Assembly (NCBI GenBank): GCA_034521225.1
Contig: JAXHMR010000002.1
Location: forward strand, 1-64,000
Length of the DNA: 64,000 nucleotides
Direction: 5' to 3'
From: Woeseia sp034521225
Lineage (GTDB): Bacteria; Pseudomonadota; Gammaproteobacteria; Steroidobacterales; Woeseiaceae
Below the pieces are notes generated by a model. The model saw only the letters and a program-made list of their open reading frames with translations. It did not search any database and had not been told where the DNA came from. Below, piece by piece: positions 40,003 through 49,583 of this stretch; the first letter of the stretch is position 1; every line of letters starts with the position of its first letter. The position numbers and the translations under genes are program-made.

Positions 40003-40833
40003 ATGACAGAAGTCCAGCAGAGCCGGCCGATCGGGATTTTTGATTCCGGCGTCGGTGGCCTTACCGTTCTCAAATCTATACGTGATCGCCTGCCCGGAGA
40101 GCACCTGCTCTACCTGGGCGACACGGCGCGCCTGCCTTACGGCACCAAAAGCCCGGCTTCCGTGCTTCGCTATGCCAGCCAGGCGGCGGCGCACCTCGCC
40201 CGTCGCGACATCAAGCTGCTCGTCGTCGCCTGCAATACGGCATCTGCTGTCGCCATCGACGAACTTACCGAAGCGCTCCGGCCGCTGCCGGTTGTCGGCG
40301 TCGTGGGGCCCGGTGCGCGTGCCGCCGTGCAAACGGCGCCGGCTGGCCGCCACCTCGTGCTGGCTACCGAGGCGACCGTGCGTCTTGGCGCATACCGTCG
40401 TGCCATCGCCGCGATCGATCCCGACGCAGAAGTCCGCGAGCTGGCCTGTGAATTGCTCGTCGCGCTGGCAGAGGAAGGGTGGACACGCGGTGACATTCCC
40501 GACGCCGTGGTGCGGCGCTACCTCGCAATGCTGGATGACGACGCGGTTCGCTTTGAGCCGCAGTCTGTCATTCTCGGCTGCACGCACTTTCCCCTGCTTC
40601 GTGATGCCTTGCAAAATGCCATCGGGCCCGGCATTCCCATCGTTGATTCCGCCGGTACAACCGCCGACGTTGTCGCGGCGCTGCTGAGCGAGCGTGACTT
40701 GCTCGTGCCCGCCGGCAGTGACGGCACGATGAAATTGCTGGCGACGGATGGGGCACGGCGTTTTGCGCGTGTGGGCCGCACGTTCCTCGGACAACCGCTG
40801 TCGGCGGATGACATCGAAATTACGGATTTGTAG
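40003..40833 (+). CDS. murI: glutamate racemase MurI
   Basis: Makes D-glutamate for peptidoglycan. 276 residues. IGIFDSGVGGLTVLKSI, LLYLGDTARLPYGTKSP, LLVVACNTASAVAIDEL (catalytic Cys one), VILGCTHFPLLRDAL (catalytic Cys two) and IVDSAGTTADVV are all canonical. Starts MTEVQQSRPIG at ATG 40003; no strong ribosome binding site seen. Intact. Confidence 0.96.
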   Translation: MTEVQQSRPIGIFDSGVGGLTVLKSIRDRLPGEHLLYLGDTARLPYGTKSPASVLRYASQAAAHLARRDIKLLVVACNTASAVAIDELTEALRPLPVVGVVGPGARAAVQTAPAGRHLVLATEATVRLGAYRRAIAAIDPDAEVRELACELLVALAEEGWTRGDIPDAVVRRYLAMLDDDAVRFEPQSVILGCTHFPLLRDALQNAIGPGIPIVDSAGTTADVVAALLSERDLLVPAGSDGTMKLLATDGARRFARVGRTFLGQPLSADDIEITDL

Positions 40834-40859
40834 CCCGTTCGGCTTCTGCCGCGCAGACT
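40833..40859. repeat. 27-base dispersed repeat, copy 1
   Basis: Begins GCCCGTTCGGCTTCTGCCGC directly at the murI stop and continues GCAGACT. 25 of 27 bases match 49525-49551. Contains GCCGCGC-type inverted potential only weakly. Function unknown. Confidence 0.5.
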
Positions 40860-40940
40860 CCCATGTGCGATAATCTGCGTCATGTTGTGGCAGTCGTGGC
40901 GCCGGCACCAATGGCGCTCGATGAACCAGGAGCCTGAAAA

Positions 40941-42647
40941 TTGAACGTTGAAATGCGTGTGCGCCAAACCGGCGCGTTGCTTGTCGCGATGTTGCTGATC
41001 ATTGGTTGCAGTGAGTCGGGTACCGATGCGGGTGTCGATGAGGGGGTCGAGCCAGTCGCAACATCGGACTCACGCCCGGACGAGCCCGCGGCCGCCGTGC
41101 CGCCACGGCCGGAGATCTATGCGAATTACCGGCTGGCCGCCGACATCAGTCATCTCGGGGACCGCCAGCGGCGGATGATCGTCAAGCTGATTGAGGCCTC
41201 CGAGAGAATGGACGATCTGTTCTGGCGGCAGTCCTTTCATGATGACTGGCGCGAATGGCTCGACTCGATCGACAGCGAGCAAGTACGGAAGTTTGCCGCG
41301 ATCAACTACGGGCCGTGGGACCGGCTCGCGAATGAGCAGTCGTTCATGGAGGGGTACGGCGACAAGCCGCTCGGCGCAAATTTCTACCCGCCGGATATGA
41401 CACGCGAAGAGTTCGAGGCGTGGGACGAGCCCGCCAAGGCCGGGCTGTATTCCCTGGTACGGAGGGATGCCGCTGGCAAACTCATGCTCGTTCCATATCA
41501 CGTTGCTTATGCGCCGGAGCTGGCACGTGCGGCGCTGCTGCTGACACAGGCGGCCGAGCTAGCCGAGGATCCGGGCTTTGCCAATTACCTGAGGCTTCGG
41601 GCCGATGCGCTGACGACCGACAGGTACCAGGAAAGCGATCTCGCCTGGATGGACGTCAAGAACAATCCGGTGGAGGTCGTCATCGGTCCTATCGAGACCT
41701 ATGAGGACAGGCTGTTTGGCTACCGGGCGGCGTACGAATCCTACGTCCTGATCAAGGATAGGGACTGGAGTGAGCGGCTCGCGCGGTTTGCCGATTTCCT
41801 GCCGGACCTGCAGCGCGGGTTACCGGTTCCGGATGCCTACAAGGCAGAGGCACCGGGCACCGATTCCGACCTGAATGCATACGATGTCGTTTATTACGCA
41901 GGCGACAGCAATGCCGGTTCAAAGACCATCGCGATCAACCTGCCGAATGACGAAGAAGTGCAGCTACAGAAGGGTACGCGGCGACTGCAGCTCAAGAACG
42001 CGATGGAGGCCAAGTTCGAAAAGATCCTGCGGCCGATTGCAGACTTATTGATCGATGAATCCCAGCGTCGGCATATCAGTTTCGATGCATTTTTTGCCAA
42101 TACGATGTTCCACGAAGTTGCTCACGGGCTGGGCATCAAGAACACCGTCAGCGGCGAGGGCACGGTTCGCGAAGCGTTGCAGGATACAGCCTCCAGCATG
42201 GAGGAGGGCAAGGCGGACATTCTCGGTCTGTACATGATCACAAAGTTGCACGAAGACGGCGAGCTCGGCGAGATAGACCTGCGCGACAACTATGTCACGT
42301 TCATGGCTGGCATCTTCCGCTCGGTGCGTTTCGGCGCCAGTAGTGCGCATGGCCAGGCAAACATGGTGCGCTTCAACTTCTTCGCCGAACAGGGCGCGTT
42401 TGTGCGTGATGACGAAACCGGTACTTACCGCGTTGACTTTGACCGCATGCAGGAAGCCATGGCGTCGCTGTCTGAATTGCTGCTGACGCTGCAGGGTGAC
42501 GGCGATTACAAGGGAGCAAAGAAGCTGATAGCCGAAAAGGGCGTTATTAACGAACAATTACAACAGGATCTCGATCGGCTTACGGCCGCCAGCATTCCCG
42601 TTGATATTGTGTTCGAGCAGGGTGTGTCGGTACTCGGTCTGAACTGA
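40941..42647 (+). CDS. M49-type (dipeptidyl-peptidase III-like) zinc peptidase lipoprotein
   Basis: 568 residues. TTG 40941 is chosen because AGGAG lies 8 bases upstream; ATG 40953 is the alternative and still keeps the lipoprotein signal RVRQTGALLVAMLLIIGCSES (lipobox LIIGC). Catalytic zinc site FHEVAHGLGIKN (HExxH) with the downstream SMEEGKADILGLYMI Glu, as in PF03571-type bacterial M49 homologues. Other family blocks: FWRQSFHDD, NYGPWDRL, GANFYPPDMTREEFE and ETYEDRLFGYRAAYESYV. Probably an outer-membrane- or periplasm-anchored exo-peptidase. Intact. Followed by the palindromic element copy 2. Confidence 0.85.
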   Translation: MNVEMRVRQTGALLVAMLLIIGCSESGTDAGVDEGVEPVATSDSRPDEPAAAVPPRPEIYANYRLAADISHLGDRQRRMIVKLIEASERMDDLFWRQSFHDDWREWLDSIDSEQVRKFAAINYGPWDRLANEQSFMEGYGDKPLGANFYPPDMTREEFEAWDEPAKAGLYSLVRRDAAGKLMLVPYHVAYAPELARAALLLTQAAELAEDPGFANYLRLRADALTTDRYQESDLAWMDVKNNPVEVVIGPIETYEDRLFGYRAAYESYVLIKDRDWSERLARFADFLPDLQRGLPVPDAYKAEAPGTDSDLNAYDVVYYAGDSNAGSKTIAINLPNDEEVQLQKGTRRLQLKNAMEAKFEKILRPIADLLIDESQRRHISFDAFFANTMFHEVAHGLGIKNTVSGEGTVREALQDTASSMEEGKADILGLYMITKLHEDGELGEIDLRDNYVTFMAGIFRSVRFGASSAHGQANMVRFNFFAEQGAFVRDDETGTYRVDFDRMQEAMASLSELLLTLQGDGDYKGAKKLIAEKGVINEQLQQDLDRLTAASIPVDIVFEQGVSVLGLN

Positions 42648-42672
42648 AAGCGGAGGCACTTGCTTTAACTTC

Positions 42673-42776
42673 GCACCGGAAACCCCTGCGGGGGGTCCTT
42701 TGAGGGAATGGCTCCCTTCGGTCCGCTTTATTTCCCCCAAAGGACCCCCCGCCGGGGGTTCCGGTGCTCCTCAGAG
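42673..42776. repeat. palindromic dispersed element, copy 2
   Basis: Arms 42673-42702 and 42738-42767 (GCACCGGAAACCCCTGCGGG... / ...CCGGGGGTTCCGGTGC) pair over about 30 bp. The 24-base core at 42706-42729 is identical to copy 1. Lies between the convergent M49 and folE genes and overlaps the folE stop codon, so it could also act as a bidirectional terminator there. Confidence 0.75.
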
Positions 42777-43382
42777 TCCTTTGACTTGCGCGATCATGTT
42801 CAGGAATTCCGACCGGGTGCGCGCATCCTTGCGAAACAGTCCGAGCATCTGGCTCGTGACCATCGTTACGTCGTCCTTGTGCACGCCGCGCGTTGTCATA
42901 CACTGGTGTGACGCATTGATGACGACACCGACGCCCTTGGGTTTCAGTACGTCCTGAATGCAGTTGGCGATCTGGGCGGTCATTTTTTCCTGCACCTGGA
43001 AGCGGCGCGCAAAGGTCTCGACGACGCGCGCCAGCTTGCTGATGCCAACCACCTTGCTATTCGGCAGGTAGCCGACGTGTGCCTTGCCGATGATGGGCGC
43101 CATGTGATGTTCGCAATGTGACTCAAACGAAATGTCGCGCAAGACGATCATCTCGTCGTAGCCTTCGACTTCCTCGAAAGTGCGCTTCAGGTAACGTACC
43201 GGGTCGATCTTGTAGCCGCCAAACCAGTCTTCATACGCGCGTGCCACGCGCGCCGGCGTGTCGATCAGGCCTTCCCGGGACGGGTCTTCACCGGCCCACT
43301 GGAGCAGCGTTCGGACGGCTTCCTCGGCCTCAGTGCGGCTGGGCCGTCGCGGCTTTTTGACGGCGGTTTTTCTCGTGGCCAA
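42771..43382 (-). CDS. folE: GTP cyclohydrolase I FolE
   Basis: First enzyme of tetrahydrofolate (and queuosine-precursor) synthesis. 203 residues with a basic N-terminal tail (MATRKTAVKKPRRPSR). DTPARVARAYEDWFGGY, SFESHCEHHMAPIIGKAHVGYLPNSKVVGISKLAR (zinc Cys/His), VETFARRFQVQEKMTAQIA, and VINASHQCMTTRGVHK (zinc Cys) are diagnostic. Ends MIAQVKGL at the palindromic element. Intact. Confidence 0.96.
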   Translation of the reverse strand: MATRKTAVKKPRRPSRTEAEEAVRTLLQWAGEDPSREGLIDTPARVARAYEDWFGGYKIDPVRYLKRTFEEVEGYDEMIVLRDISFESHCEHHMAPIIGKAHVGYLPNSKVVGISKLARVVETFARRFQVQEKMTAQIANCIQDVLKPKGVGVVINASHQCMTTRGVHKDDVTMVTSQMLGLFRKDARTRSEFLNMIAQVKGL

Positions 43383-43487
43383 AGGTTGTCACCTGTAATT
43401 TCGGAACGGGAGGGAGCATGGTACCTGCATCCGCGCATCGACGCAGCGGCCGACCCCGGACACTGTCACTGATGAAGCCGGATGCAA

Positions 43488-44156
43488 TCAGCCGGCGGCA
43501 GACTGCTGCGTAACACCGGTACCGATCGGGCAGCTGACACCCGTGCCGCCGATGCCACAATATCCGCCGGGGTTCTTTGCCAGGTATTGCTGGTGATAAT
43601 CCTCGGCATAATAAAAGACCTGCAGAGGTTCGATCTGCGTCGTTATCGGGCCGAACCGCGCGGCATTGAGTTCCTGCTGGTAGGCGTCTCTGGATGCCAT
43701 CGCTGCTTCAGCCTGGCCGCTGCCGCAGGTATAGATGGCGGACCGGTATTGCGAACCGATATCGTTTCCCTGTCGCATCCCCTGCGTCGGATCGTGCGAC
43801 TCCCAGAACAGCGCCAGTAATTTCTCGTAGCTGACCAGGGCAGGATCGAAAACCACCAGCACGACTTCGGCGTGTCCGGTATGGCCGCTGCAGACTTCCC
43901 GGTAATCCGGATTTGGCGTGAATCCGCCGGCATAGCCCACGGCCGTTGTGACTACGCCGGGCGTTTCCCAAATACGTCGCTCAGCGCCCCAGAAACAGCC
44001 GAGGCCAAACACGGCCTGCTCGAGGCGCTCGTCAAAGGTCCGCAGTGCGTGTCCGTTCACATAATGAGTTTCCGGTACCGGCATTGGCTGTTCGCGGCCA
44101 GGCAACGCGTCCTGTTTTGAAATCAAGGTGGTTTTCGTGAGTTTATTTGTAATCAT
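43488..44156 (-). CDS. msrA: peptide-methionine (S)-S-oxide reductase MsrA
   Basis: Reduces the S-epimer of methionine sulfoxide in proteins. Start MITNKLTKTTLISKQDALPG (ATG 44156); a Met six codons upstream is also possible. FGLGCFWGAERRIWETPGV holds the catalytic Cys; VGYAGGFTPNPDYREVCSGHTGHAEVV, FWESHDPTQGMRQGNDIGSQYRSAIY and YYAEDYHQQYLAKNPGGYCGIGGTGVSCP (recycling Cys) follow. About 222 residues, the long enterobacterial form. Complements the periplasmic MsrPQ system at 32-33 kb. Confidence 0.95.
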   Translation of the reverse strand: MITNKLTKTTLISKQDALPGREQPMPVPETHYVNGHALRTFDERLEQAVFGLGCFWGAERRIWETPGVVTTAVGYAGGFTPNPDYREVCSGHTGHAEVVLVVFDPALVSYEKLLALFWESHDPTQGMRQGNDIGSQYRSAIYTCGSGQAEAAMASRDAYQQELNAARFGPITTQIEPLQVFYYAEDYHQQYLAKNPGGYCGIGGTGVSCPIGTGVTQQSAAG

Positions 44157-44289
44157 TGATGCGGTTCCCTGCAAAAAAGCAGTGTTGGGGCAGTCGCCAT
44201 CAAAACACAGGGGGACACGCCTGCGCCCTGTGTTCCTGCGGTAAGAGTGCGGTTGTCAGTTTTGGGTATTGCCGGCCAGTGATTCGCCC

Positions 44290-45790
44290 TCACCGGGTTG
44301 TATCGGGCAGGTCGTCTGGCCGGTAGTAGAAGCTGTGTGTATACGTCAGGTTATTTGTCTGGACCATGTCGCCATCCACCAGGCGCGGACGTTGGATCAG
44401 GTGGCGTAGCTCGCGTCCGACCGACGTCTCCATGTCAGACAGCCCGGCAGGCTGCATTTCTACCAACTCGATATCCGTGGCCGTACCGCGGGTCGACACG
44501 GCGTACTGATAGACAACGGTGCCGGTTTCGAACCCTTCCGGGCGACGGGCCGGGACCGTGGTGGAATCGACCCCGTAAAACTTTGGCGGCCGAATGGCCT
44601 GCAGCACCTGCAGTGTTTGCAGCGCTTCGTAGCGGGCACGCTGCCGTTCCTCGTCACCTGACATCAGCTCCCAGGCGTCGCGGTACATCCGTTCGGCCCG
44701 ATTGGAGCGATCCGTAAGAATATAGTAGTCCGCCAGTTCGATTATTGCGTCCGATTTTACCCGCCAGTTGGTGTCCGGATGGTCTTCCGCGATGCGCAAC
44801 GCCCGCTTCAGGTATATCTCACCGGTTGCCGTCGACGCCGGCTGCTGGTAGCCGATGTCAACCGGCGAGATATACAGATAGGACTGACCAAGTTCCGTGA
44901 GCGGTGCAATCAGGCTCAGGTCATCACGGCCGTGATGGTCCTCCAGTAAGCTGATCACTCGCCGCCATGTGTAACGTTCCTTGTCGTACAGTTCCAGCCG
45001 GCGCTGCCACTGGGCCTGCCGGTACAGGGCCGGCAGTATTTCTACGGAATCCGGATCAATATTGCGGGCCTGCAGGATGTAAATGCGTTCCTGCATGTCC
45101 TTCGTCAGATCAGCTTCACCGCCGGCGAGGTAAGTCTCGGCCAGTGACTCGAGCAGTTCCAACTGTTCGAGGTTATGCGGACCGTCGTTCGACATGGCTG
45201 ACATGCACTGCCCGCTCAAATGACTCCGATGCAAGGTCCGGCCGTCCCGCGGCCAGCTGCGATGCGCCCAGTCCCCGCAGCGGGTTGATCAGCGCGGGAT
45301 CCAGGCGATTCCTGACGGTTTCGATAATGTCGATTGATGCAGAAAAATTGAGCTGTGCCGATTCGTAATCACCCATTCCGTGCTGTGCAATGGCGAGGTT
45401 GGTCAATGCACGTGCGGATTCTTCGCTGTTGCGGCCGTTGGTCTCTATGGCCAGTTCGACGATTTGCTTGCCGAGAGTATCGGCCTCTTCAAAACTCGAT
45501 TCGGCAATGGCATTGCGGTACAGGGTGAACAGCCGCCGCAGACGCTCCGCATCGGTTTCCGGCGGCGGTGGCGGTTCCTCGATCGTTTCGGGGATATCCC
45601 CGCTGAACACGGGGTCTGCGATGTGCCGCGAGTTCTCGACTGAAACGGGCTGCACCTCGCTGTCGTCAGCCCCGACCGCTACCCCCGTCGTTTCCGGAAC
45701 CTCCTCTGCGCCTGCGGTCAGCGCGGCGGACAGAACCGCAAATGCCAGCAACATTGGATGTAAGATCCTGAATTTACTGATTAATCCCAT
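44290..45790 (-). CDS. secreted TPR protein with TonB-like C-terminal domain (one frameshift)
   Basis: About 500 residues after joining frames at about 45200 (FERAVHVS then MSNDGPHNLEQLELLESLAETYL). Signal peptide in MGLISKFRILHPMLLAFAVLSAALTAGAE. A Pro/Glu-rich linker (EEPPPPPETDAERL) leads to TPR-like helices (LFTLYRNAIAESSFEEADTLGKQIVELA, LNFSASIDIIETV, YLKRALRIAEDHPDTNW, YYILTDRSNRAERMYRDAWELM). The C-terminal domain VVYQYAVSTRGTATDIELVEMQPAG...SVGRELRHLIQRPRLVDG resembles the TonB C-terminal fold. Partners unknown. Could have a role in outer-membrane energy coupling, but it lacks the TonB membrane anchor as read. Confidence 0.7.
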
Positions 45791-45922
45791 TGCACGCGAT
45801 ACTTGCCAATTGCCTGTGTATTCAGACTGCCAGGAAAAACATAAGTTCTGGCCGGCCGGCCGGCCAGTCCGTCCGACTATACAATTTCACTGTGACGGGC
45901 GATAGCGGTTGCGCCATAGCTG

Positions 45923-46825
45923 TCATCGTGATGGTCCCAATGGGGCGGCGGCGCGCCGGTAACGGGTCAGCGCCAGCCAGTTTCCCACCATTGTTAGGGC
46001 TACGCCCGCGACTGCTACCCCTGACCAGCGGTAACCCTCGAGCAGTGTCGACAGCGTCAGTGCTACGACCGGGAACAGCACGGATGCGTATGCCGCACGC
46101 GCCGAGCCTATGCGCCGGATCAGCGTCAGGTAGGCGCCGAATGCAACCGACGAGCCCAGAATCGCGAGATACAGCAGCGATAGGATGTAACCCGGTTCCG
46201 CTGAGAATGCGAATTTCCTGCCCATCAGCAGTGCGAGTAGCATTGACGTGACGGCACCCCAGGCCATCGCGTGTGCATTGACAGTGACCACCGGCTGCAC
46301 GCGCCGTGTGTTGATCACGGCCGCCATGTTGCCGAGTGATGCTGTCACGATGCCGGCCAGGGCCCATGCCAGTCCGAGGACCGTATCGTCGGCGAGGCTC
46401 AGCTCGGAGACCTCCGGCCAGAACATCAACGCGATTCCCGCCATGCCGATCAACGCGGCGATGACCAGCCGGGGTTCAAGCGGCGTCTTGAAGAAAAGCC
46501 GCTCGAAAAAGGCATTGGACATGACGATGAGGCTGAACAGGACGGCAATCAGGCCGCTGGTTACGTAGCCGGTCGCGTAGTACACGAAGAAGTAATTGGC
46601 GGAAAACAGGATCGAGCCCTGCATCACGACCATCGGGTAGTGCGACCGTTCGAGTGTCAGGCGACGACCGGTCATACGGGCAAACAGGAACAGTGCGACG
46701 GATGCAATCGCGAACCGGTACGCTACCGAGACTTCGGGCGATACGTCGCCAAGCTGGTACGGAATGGCCGCCCATGTTGAACCCCAGATCAAAACGACAA
46801 GGGTGTAAAGCACAGCCACTGGCAT
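45923..46825 (-). CDS. EamA/DMT-family transporter
   Basis: 300 residues with ten predicted transmembrane helices in two EamA repeats. The first starts MPVAVLYTLVVLIWGSTWAAIPYQLG (the WGSTW motif) and includes YRFAIASVALFLFARM; the second includes ALAGIVTASLGNMAAVI and LTLIRRIGSARAAYASVLFPVVALTLSTLLEG. Inner-membrane drug/metabolite exporter family; substrate unknown. Frame intact; monocistronic by spacing. Confidence 0.88.
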   Translation of the reverse strand: MPVAVLYTLVVLIWGSTWAAIPYQLGDVSPEVSVAYRFAIASVALFLFARMTGRRLTLERSHYPMVVMQGSILFSANYFFVYYATGYVTSGLIAVLFSLIVMSNAFFERLFFKTPLEPRLVIAALIGMAGIALMFWPEVSELSLADDTVLGLAWALAGIVTASLGNMAAVINTRRVQPVVTVNAHAMAWGAVTSMLLALLMGRKFAFSAEPGYILSLLYLAILGSSVAFGAYLTLIRRIGSARAAYASVLFPVVALTLSTLLEGYRWSGVAVAGVALTMVGNWLALTRYRRAAAPLGPSR

Positions 46826-46914
46826 GAATCGGCCCGTCCGGAAAAAAGCGAAGGTTATCGGAGCGCTGGCCGGGTTGCACAGGCTTTGTCGGCGGCGCTT
46901 GCGTTTGCGATGAG

Positions 46915-47805
46915 TTAGCTATAGCTGGCCAGCGCAATCGCCCAGGCACCGGCGATCAATGCCAGGGCGGCAATTCCACTGGCGCGTTGCAGCAGCGTGT
47001 TACTGAACGCGCCCGACAGCCGGGTCAGCGGGATACCTGCGATAAATCCGCACACGAAGCCTGCGAGGTGTGCGCCGATATCGGTGTTCTCATCGCCGGT
47101 GCCGGTATAGGCAAGCAACGCGATACCGCCAACGATCGGCCCGAGCCTGTAAGGCCAGCGGTCCTGTGCCATCAGCTTGCCGCGCCAGACAAATCCCGCG
47201 ACGAAACCGAGCGCCGCGAATACGGCAGTTGAGGCGCCGACCGAACGATGGCTTGATTCGAGCAAAACGGTGTTCAGTGTATTGGCCATACCGCTGGCGA
47301 CAATTATCGCAAGCCAGGCGACGCCGGATCCGACGACGCGTCCGGCCAGCAAACCAAACAGGACGCCAAAACCGATATTGCCCATCAGGTGGCGCAGGCC
47401 GCCGTGCAGTGTCAGCGCCGTAAGGGTGCGCCACCACTCACCATCGCGAATCCGTTCGCCGTCAACGCGGCCGGCACCATACCAGTCCATGCTGAACGTG
47501 CCGCGGCCGGCCAGCCAGGCGACAACGCAGATGACCAGAACATACCCGACGACTCCGGGCAGCGCGTTGTGCTGCGGGACCGCAACCGAGGCGGGCGGCG
47601 GGCGGCGCGGCGGCTCATTTTCCTTGTCGTACTGCCACAGTTCGAAGCGTGCGAGCTCGGCATCGGCTTCGAGTGTCACTATCGCATAACGGTTTCCGGT
47701 TTCGACGAGTTCGTGCGGAATCGACAGCGATGTCAGCACCAGCATGCGATCCGCGCAGGATCGGCGGTTGTCGCTCTCGAACACAACGCTGAAGCCATCG
47801 GGCAT
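46915..47805 (-). CDS. rhomboid-family intramembrane serine protease
   Basis: 296 residues. The N-terminal cytoplasmic region (RMLVLTSLSIPHELVETGNRYAIVTLEA) resembles a small DUF2007-type domain. About seven membrane helices follow. Catalytic Ser in HRSVGASTAVFAALGF and catalytic His in NTDIGAHLAGFVCGF; the first-helix LHGGLRHLMGNIGFGVLFG carries the HxxxN oxyanion element. Start overlaps the sirtuin stop by one base (TGATG), indicating co-translation with it. Substrate unknown. Confidence 0.9.
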   Translation of the reverse strand: MPDGFSVVFESDNRRSCADRMLVLTSLSIPHELVETGNRYAIVTLEADAELARFELWQYDKENEPPRRPPPASVAVPQHNALPGVVGYVLVICVVAWLAGRGTFSMDWYGAGRVDGERIRDGEWWRTLTALTLHGGLRHLMGNIGFGVLFGLLAGRVVGSGVAWLAIIVASGMANTLNTVLLESSHRSVGASTAVFAALGFVAGFVWRGKLMAQDRWPYRLGPIVGGIALLAYTGTGDENTDIGAHLAGFVCGFIAGIPLTRLSGAFSNTLLQRASGIAALALIAGAWAIALASYS

Positions 47806-48665
47806 CAGGCGCTGACCCGGGAGTTGCGGTTAGTGATGCCATCATTTTGCAGTGCGCGCGTCACACCCTCGAGAACGGCACAGCAGTCTTCCCGCAGGCG
47901 CAACGTTGCGAGATCGTCGGCGCGCGTCACTCCGCGATTGAGTATCGCGACAGGTTTGCGCAGCGCGTGTGCCTGCCGTACGAATCGAAAGCCTGAAAAA
48001 ACCTGCAACGAGGAGCCGACAACCAGCAGCGCATCTGCGTTATTGACGGCATCGCTGGCAGCGGCAACCCTGTCTTTGGGCACGGCCTCCCCGAAAAACA
48101 CAACATCCGGTTTGATCATGCCTCCGCATTGGGTGCAGGGCGGCACTGTAAACCGGTCGATATCACCGGACACCAGGTTCGCATCACCGTCCGGCGCGAT
48201 GCCCTCGATGGCGGCGCAAAAATCCGGATTGGCCGCCTGCAGCATGGCCTGGTAGGAACTGCGATCACCTTCGATGCCGCAATCAAGGCAGCGGACGCGG
48301 CCAAGTACACCGTGCAGATCGATGACGCTGGCACTGCCGGCAAGCCGATGCAGGTTATCGACATTCTGTGTAATGAGGCAATCAATGCGGCCGGCCTGTT
48401 CGAGCGCTGCCAGAGCGCGGTGCGCGGCATTGGGCCGGGCGGACCGGATCCGCTCCCAGCCGGCGAAGCTGCGCGCCCAGTACCGTCGCCGTATCGCGCT
48501 GTTATCGACAAAGTCCCGAAACTGCACCGGCCGCGCGTGCTTCCAGCTGCCGTCATCGGCCCGATAGTCCGGGATGCCGGACGCCGTGCTGCAGCCGGCA
48601 CCGCTCAGTACGGCGAGCTTTTCGTGACAATTCAGGAAGTCAAGCAGTTGCAGGTTCAAGGGCAC
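47805..48665 (-). CDS. Sir2-family NAD-dependent protein deacylase
   Basis: 286 residues. Rossmann NAD motif VLSGAGCSTASGIPDYR, substrate loop, QNVDNLHRLAG, catalytic His in VIDLHGVLGRV, a zinc ribbon of two CxxC pairs (RCLDCG and PCTQCGG), GMIKPDVVFFGE, and VVGSSLQVFSGF. Resembles class II/SIRT4-like bacterial enzymes. Coupled to the rhomboid gene. Cytoplasmic. Frame intact. Confidence 0.93.
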   Translation of the reverse strand: MPLNLQLLDFLNCHEKLAVLSGAGCSTASGIPDYRADDGSWKHARPVQFRDFVDNSAIRRRYWARSFAGWERIRSARPNAAHRALAALEQAGRIDCLITQNVDNLHRLAGSASVIDLHGVLGRVRCLDCGIEGDRSSYQAMLQAANPDFCAAIEGIAPDGDANLVSGDIDRFTVPPCTQCGGMIKPDVVFFGEAVPKDRVAAASDAVNNADALLVVGSSLQVFSGFRFVRQAHALRKPVAILNRGVTRADDLATLRLREDCCAVLEGVTRALQNDGITNRNSRVSA

Positions 48666-48738
48666 AGCCAGGCTTTCAGATTACGTTCAGTCAGGATGAC
48701 ACAAACTGCCGGGAAATGGTTTTAAGCCGGGATGATGT

Positions 48739-48822
48739 ATGGGCATCTGGAAGAAAATCTACTTTATCGCCGCCTTTTTGGCGCTCGCATTCCTCGTGCA
48801 GTGCTTCTGGCCGCTGCCGTAG
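48739..48822 (+). CDS. possible 27-residue single-span membrane peptide
   Basis: ATG 48739 encodes MGIWKKIYFIAAFLALAFLV then QCFWPLP and stop TAG. Basic N-terminus and a 17-residue hydrophobic helix give a classic small membrane protein. GGGATGA lies seven or so bases upstream as a ribosome binding site. Divergent from sir2 (start 48665) and 98 bp before the SRPBCC gene, so it could be the first cistron there. Too short for homology judgement. Confidence 0.4.
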   Translation: MGIWKKIYFIAAFLALAFLVQCFWPLP

Positions 48823-48920
48823 TGACGGTCCGGTGCTTCCCCTCCGGCCCGGCGTGACGGCCAGCCGGCGGCCGGGTACACTCTGGCCCGCATCTGAGGC
48901 CAATGTTTCGTCCAGGGACC

Positions 48921-49490
48921 ATGCACAAAATCACCGTTGCACTCGTATTGCTCACAGCACTCGTTGTTCCGGCCACGCCTGCGTCCGCGGACGTGCGCGA
49001 CGCCGCCGACGGGGGCTTTTCCATTGTGCACAAACTCACCATCGCGGCGCCGCGCGCGACGGTCTACGGCATGGTTGTCGACAATGTCGGTGACTGGTGG
49101 AGCAGCGACCACACCTTTTCCGGCGACGCCGCCAATCTCTACATGACTGCAGAGCCTAACGGTTGTTTTTGCGAGCGGCTCGGCAGCGACGGCGGCCTGG
49201 TGCACATGACGGTCACGTTCGTGAGCCCCGGCGCAATGCTGCGCCTGACCGGCGGCCTGGGTCCTCTCGGGTTGCTGGGCGTCAACGGCAACATGACCCT
49301 CGAGTTCGATGCGAACGACAGCCGCGACGATGTTACCGACCTGACATTGACGTACGTTGTTGGCGGCTACCGGCCCGGCGGTCTGGAGGAGCTTGCGCCT
49401 GCCGTCGATTACGTGCTGCGGGAGCAATTTAATCGTTTGCGGGATTACGCCGAAGGGGTCAACCTGGATGTTGCAGACTCGTCCCGGTGA
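48921..49490 (+). CDS. secreted SRPBCC/START-like protein
   Basis: 189 residues from ATG 48921 (MHKITVALVLLTALVVPATPASA signal peptide; an upstream ATG at 48903 adds six residues). The mature part IVHKLTIAAPRATVYGMVVDNVGDWWSSDHTFSGDAANLYM looks like the AHSA1/polyketide-cyclase-like SRPBCC ligand-binding fold, with C-terminal TLTYVVGGYRPGGLEELAPAVDYVLREQFNRLRDYAEG. Likely binds a hydrophobic small molecule in the periplasm; ligand unknown. Confidence 0.8.
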   Translation: MHKITVALVLLTALVVPATPASADVRDAADGGFSIVHKLTIAAPRATVYGMVVDNVGDWWSSDHTFSGDAANLYMTAEPNGCFCERLGSDGGLVHMTVTFVSPGAMLRLTGGLGPLGLLGVNGNMTLEFDANDSRDDVTDLTLTYVVGGYRPGGLEELAPAVDYVLREQFNRLRDYAEGVNLDVADSSR

Positions 49491-49524
49491 TACTGTGAAG
49501 TATGCTCGTGTTCGCTCCTCCTGT

Positions 49525-49551
49525 GCCCGTTCGGCCTCTACCGCGCAGACT
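49525..49551. repeat. 27-base dispersed repeat, copy 2
   Basis: GCCCGTTCGGCCTCTACCGC then GCAGACT; 25 of 27 bases match 40833-40859. Lies in the 93-bp gap between the SRPBCC and Nudix genes. Confidence 0.5.
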
Positions 49552-49583
49552 GCTGGCTGCCCCGAGGTGGCGTTGCAACTGTC

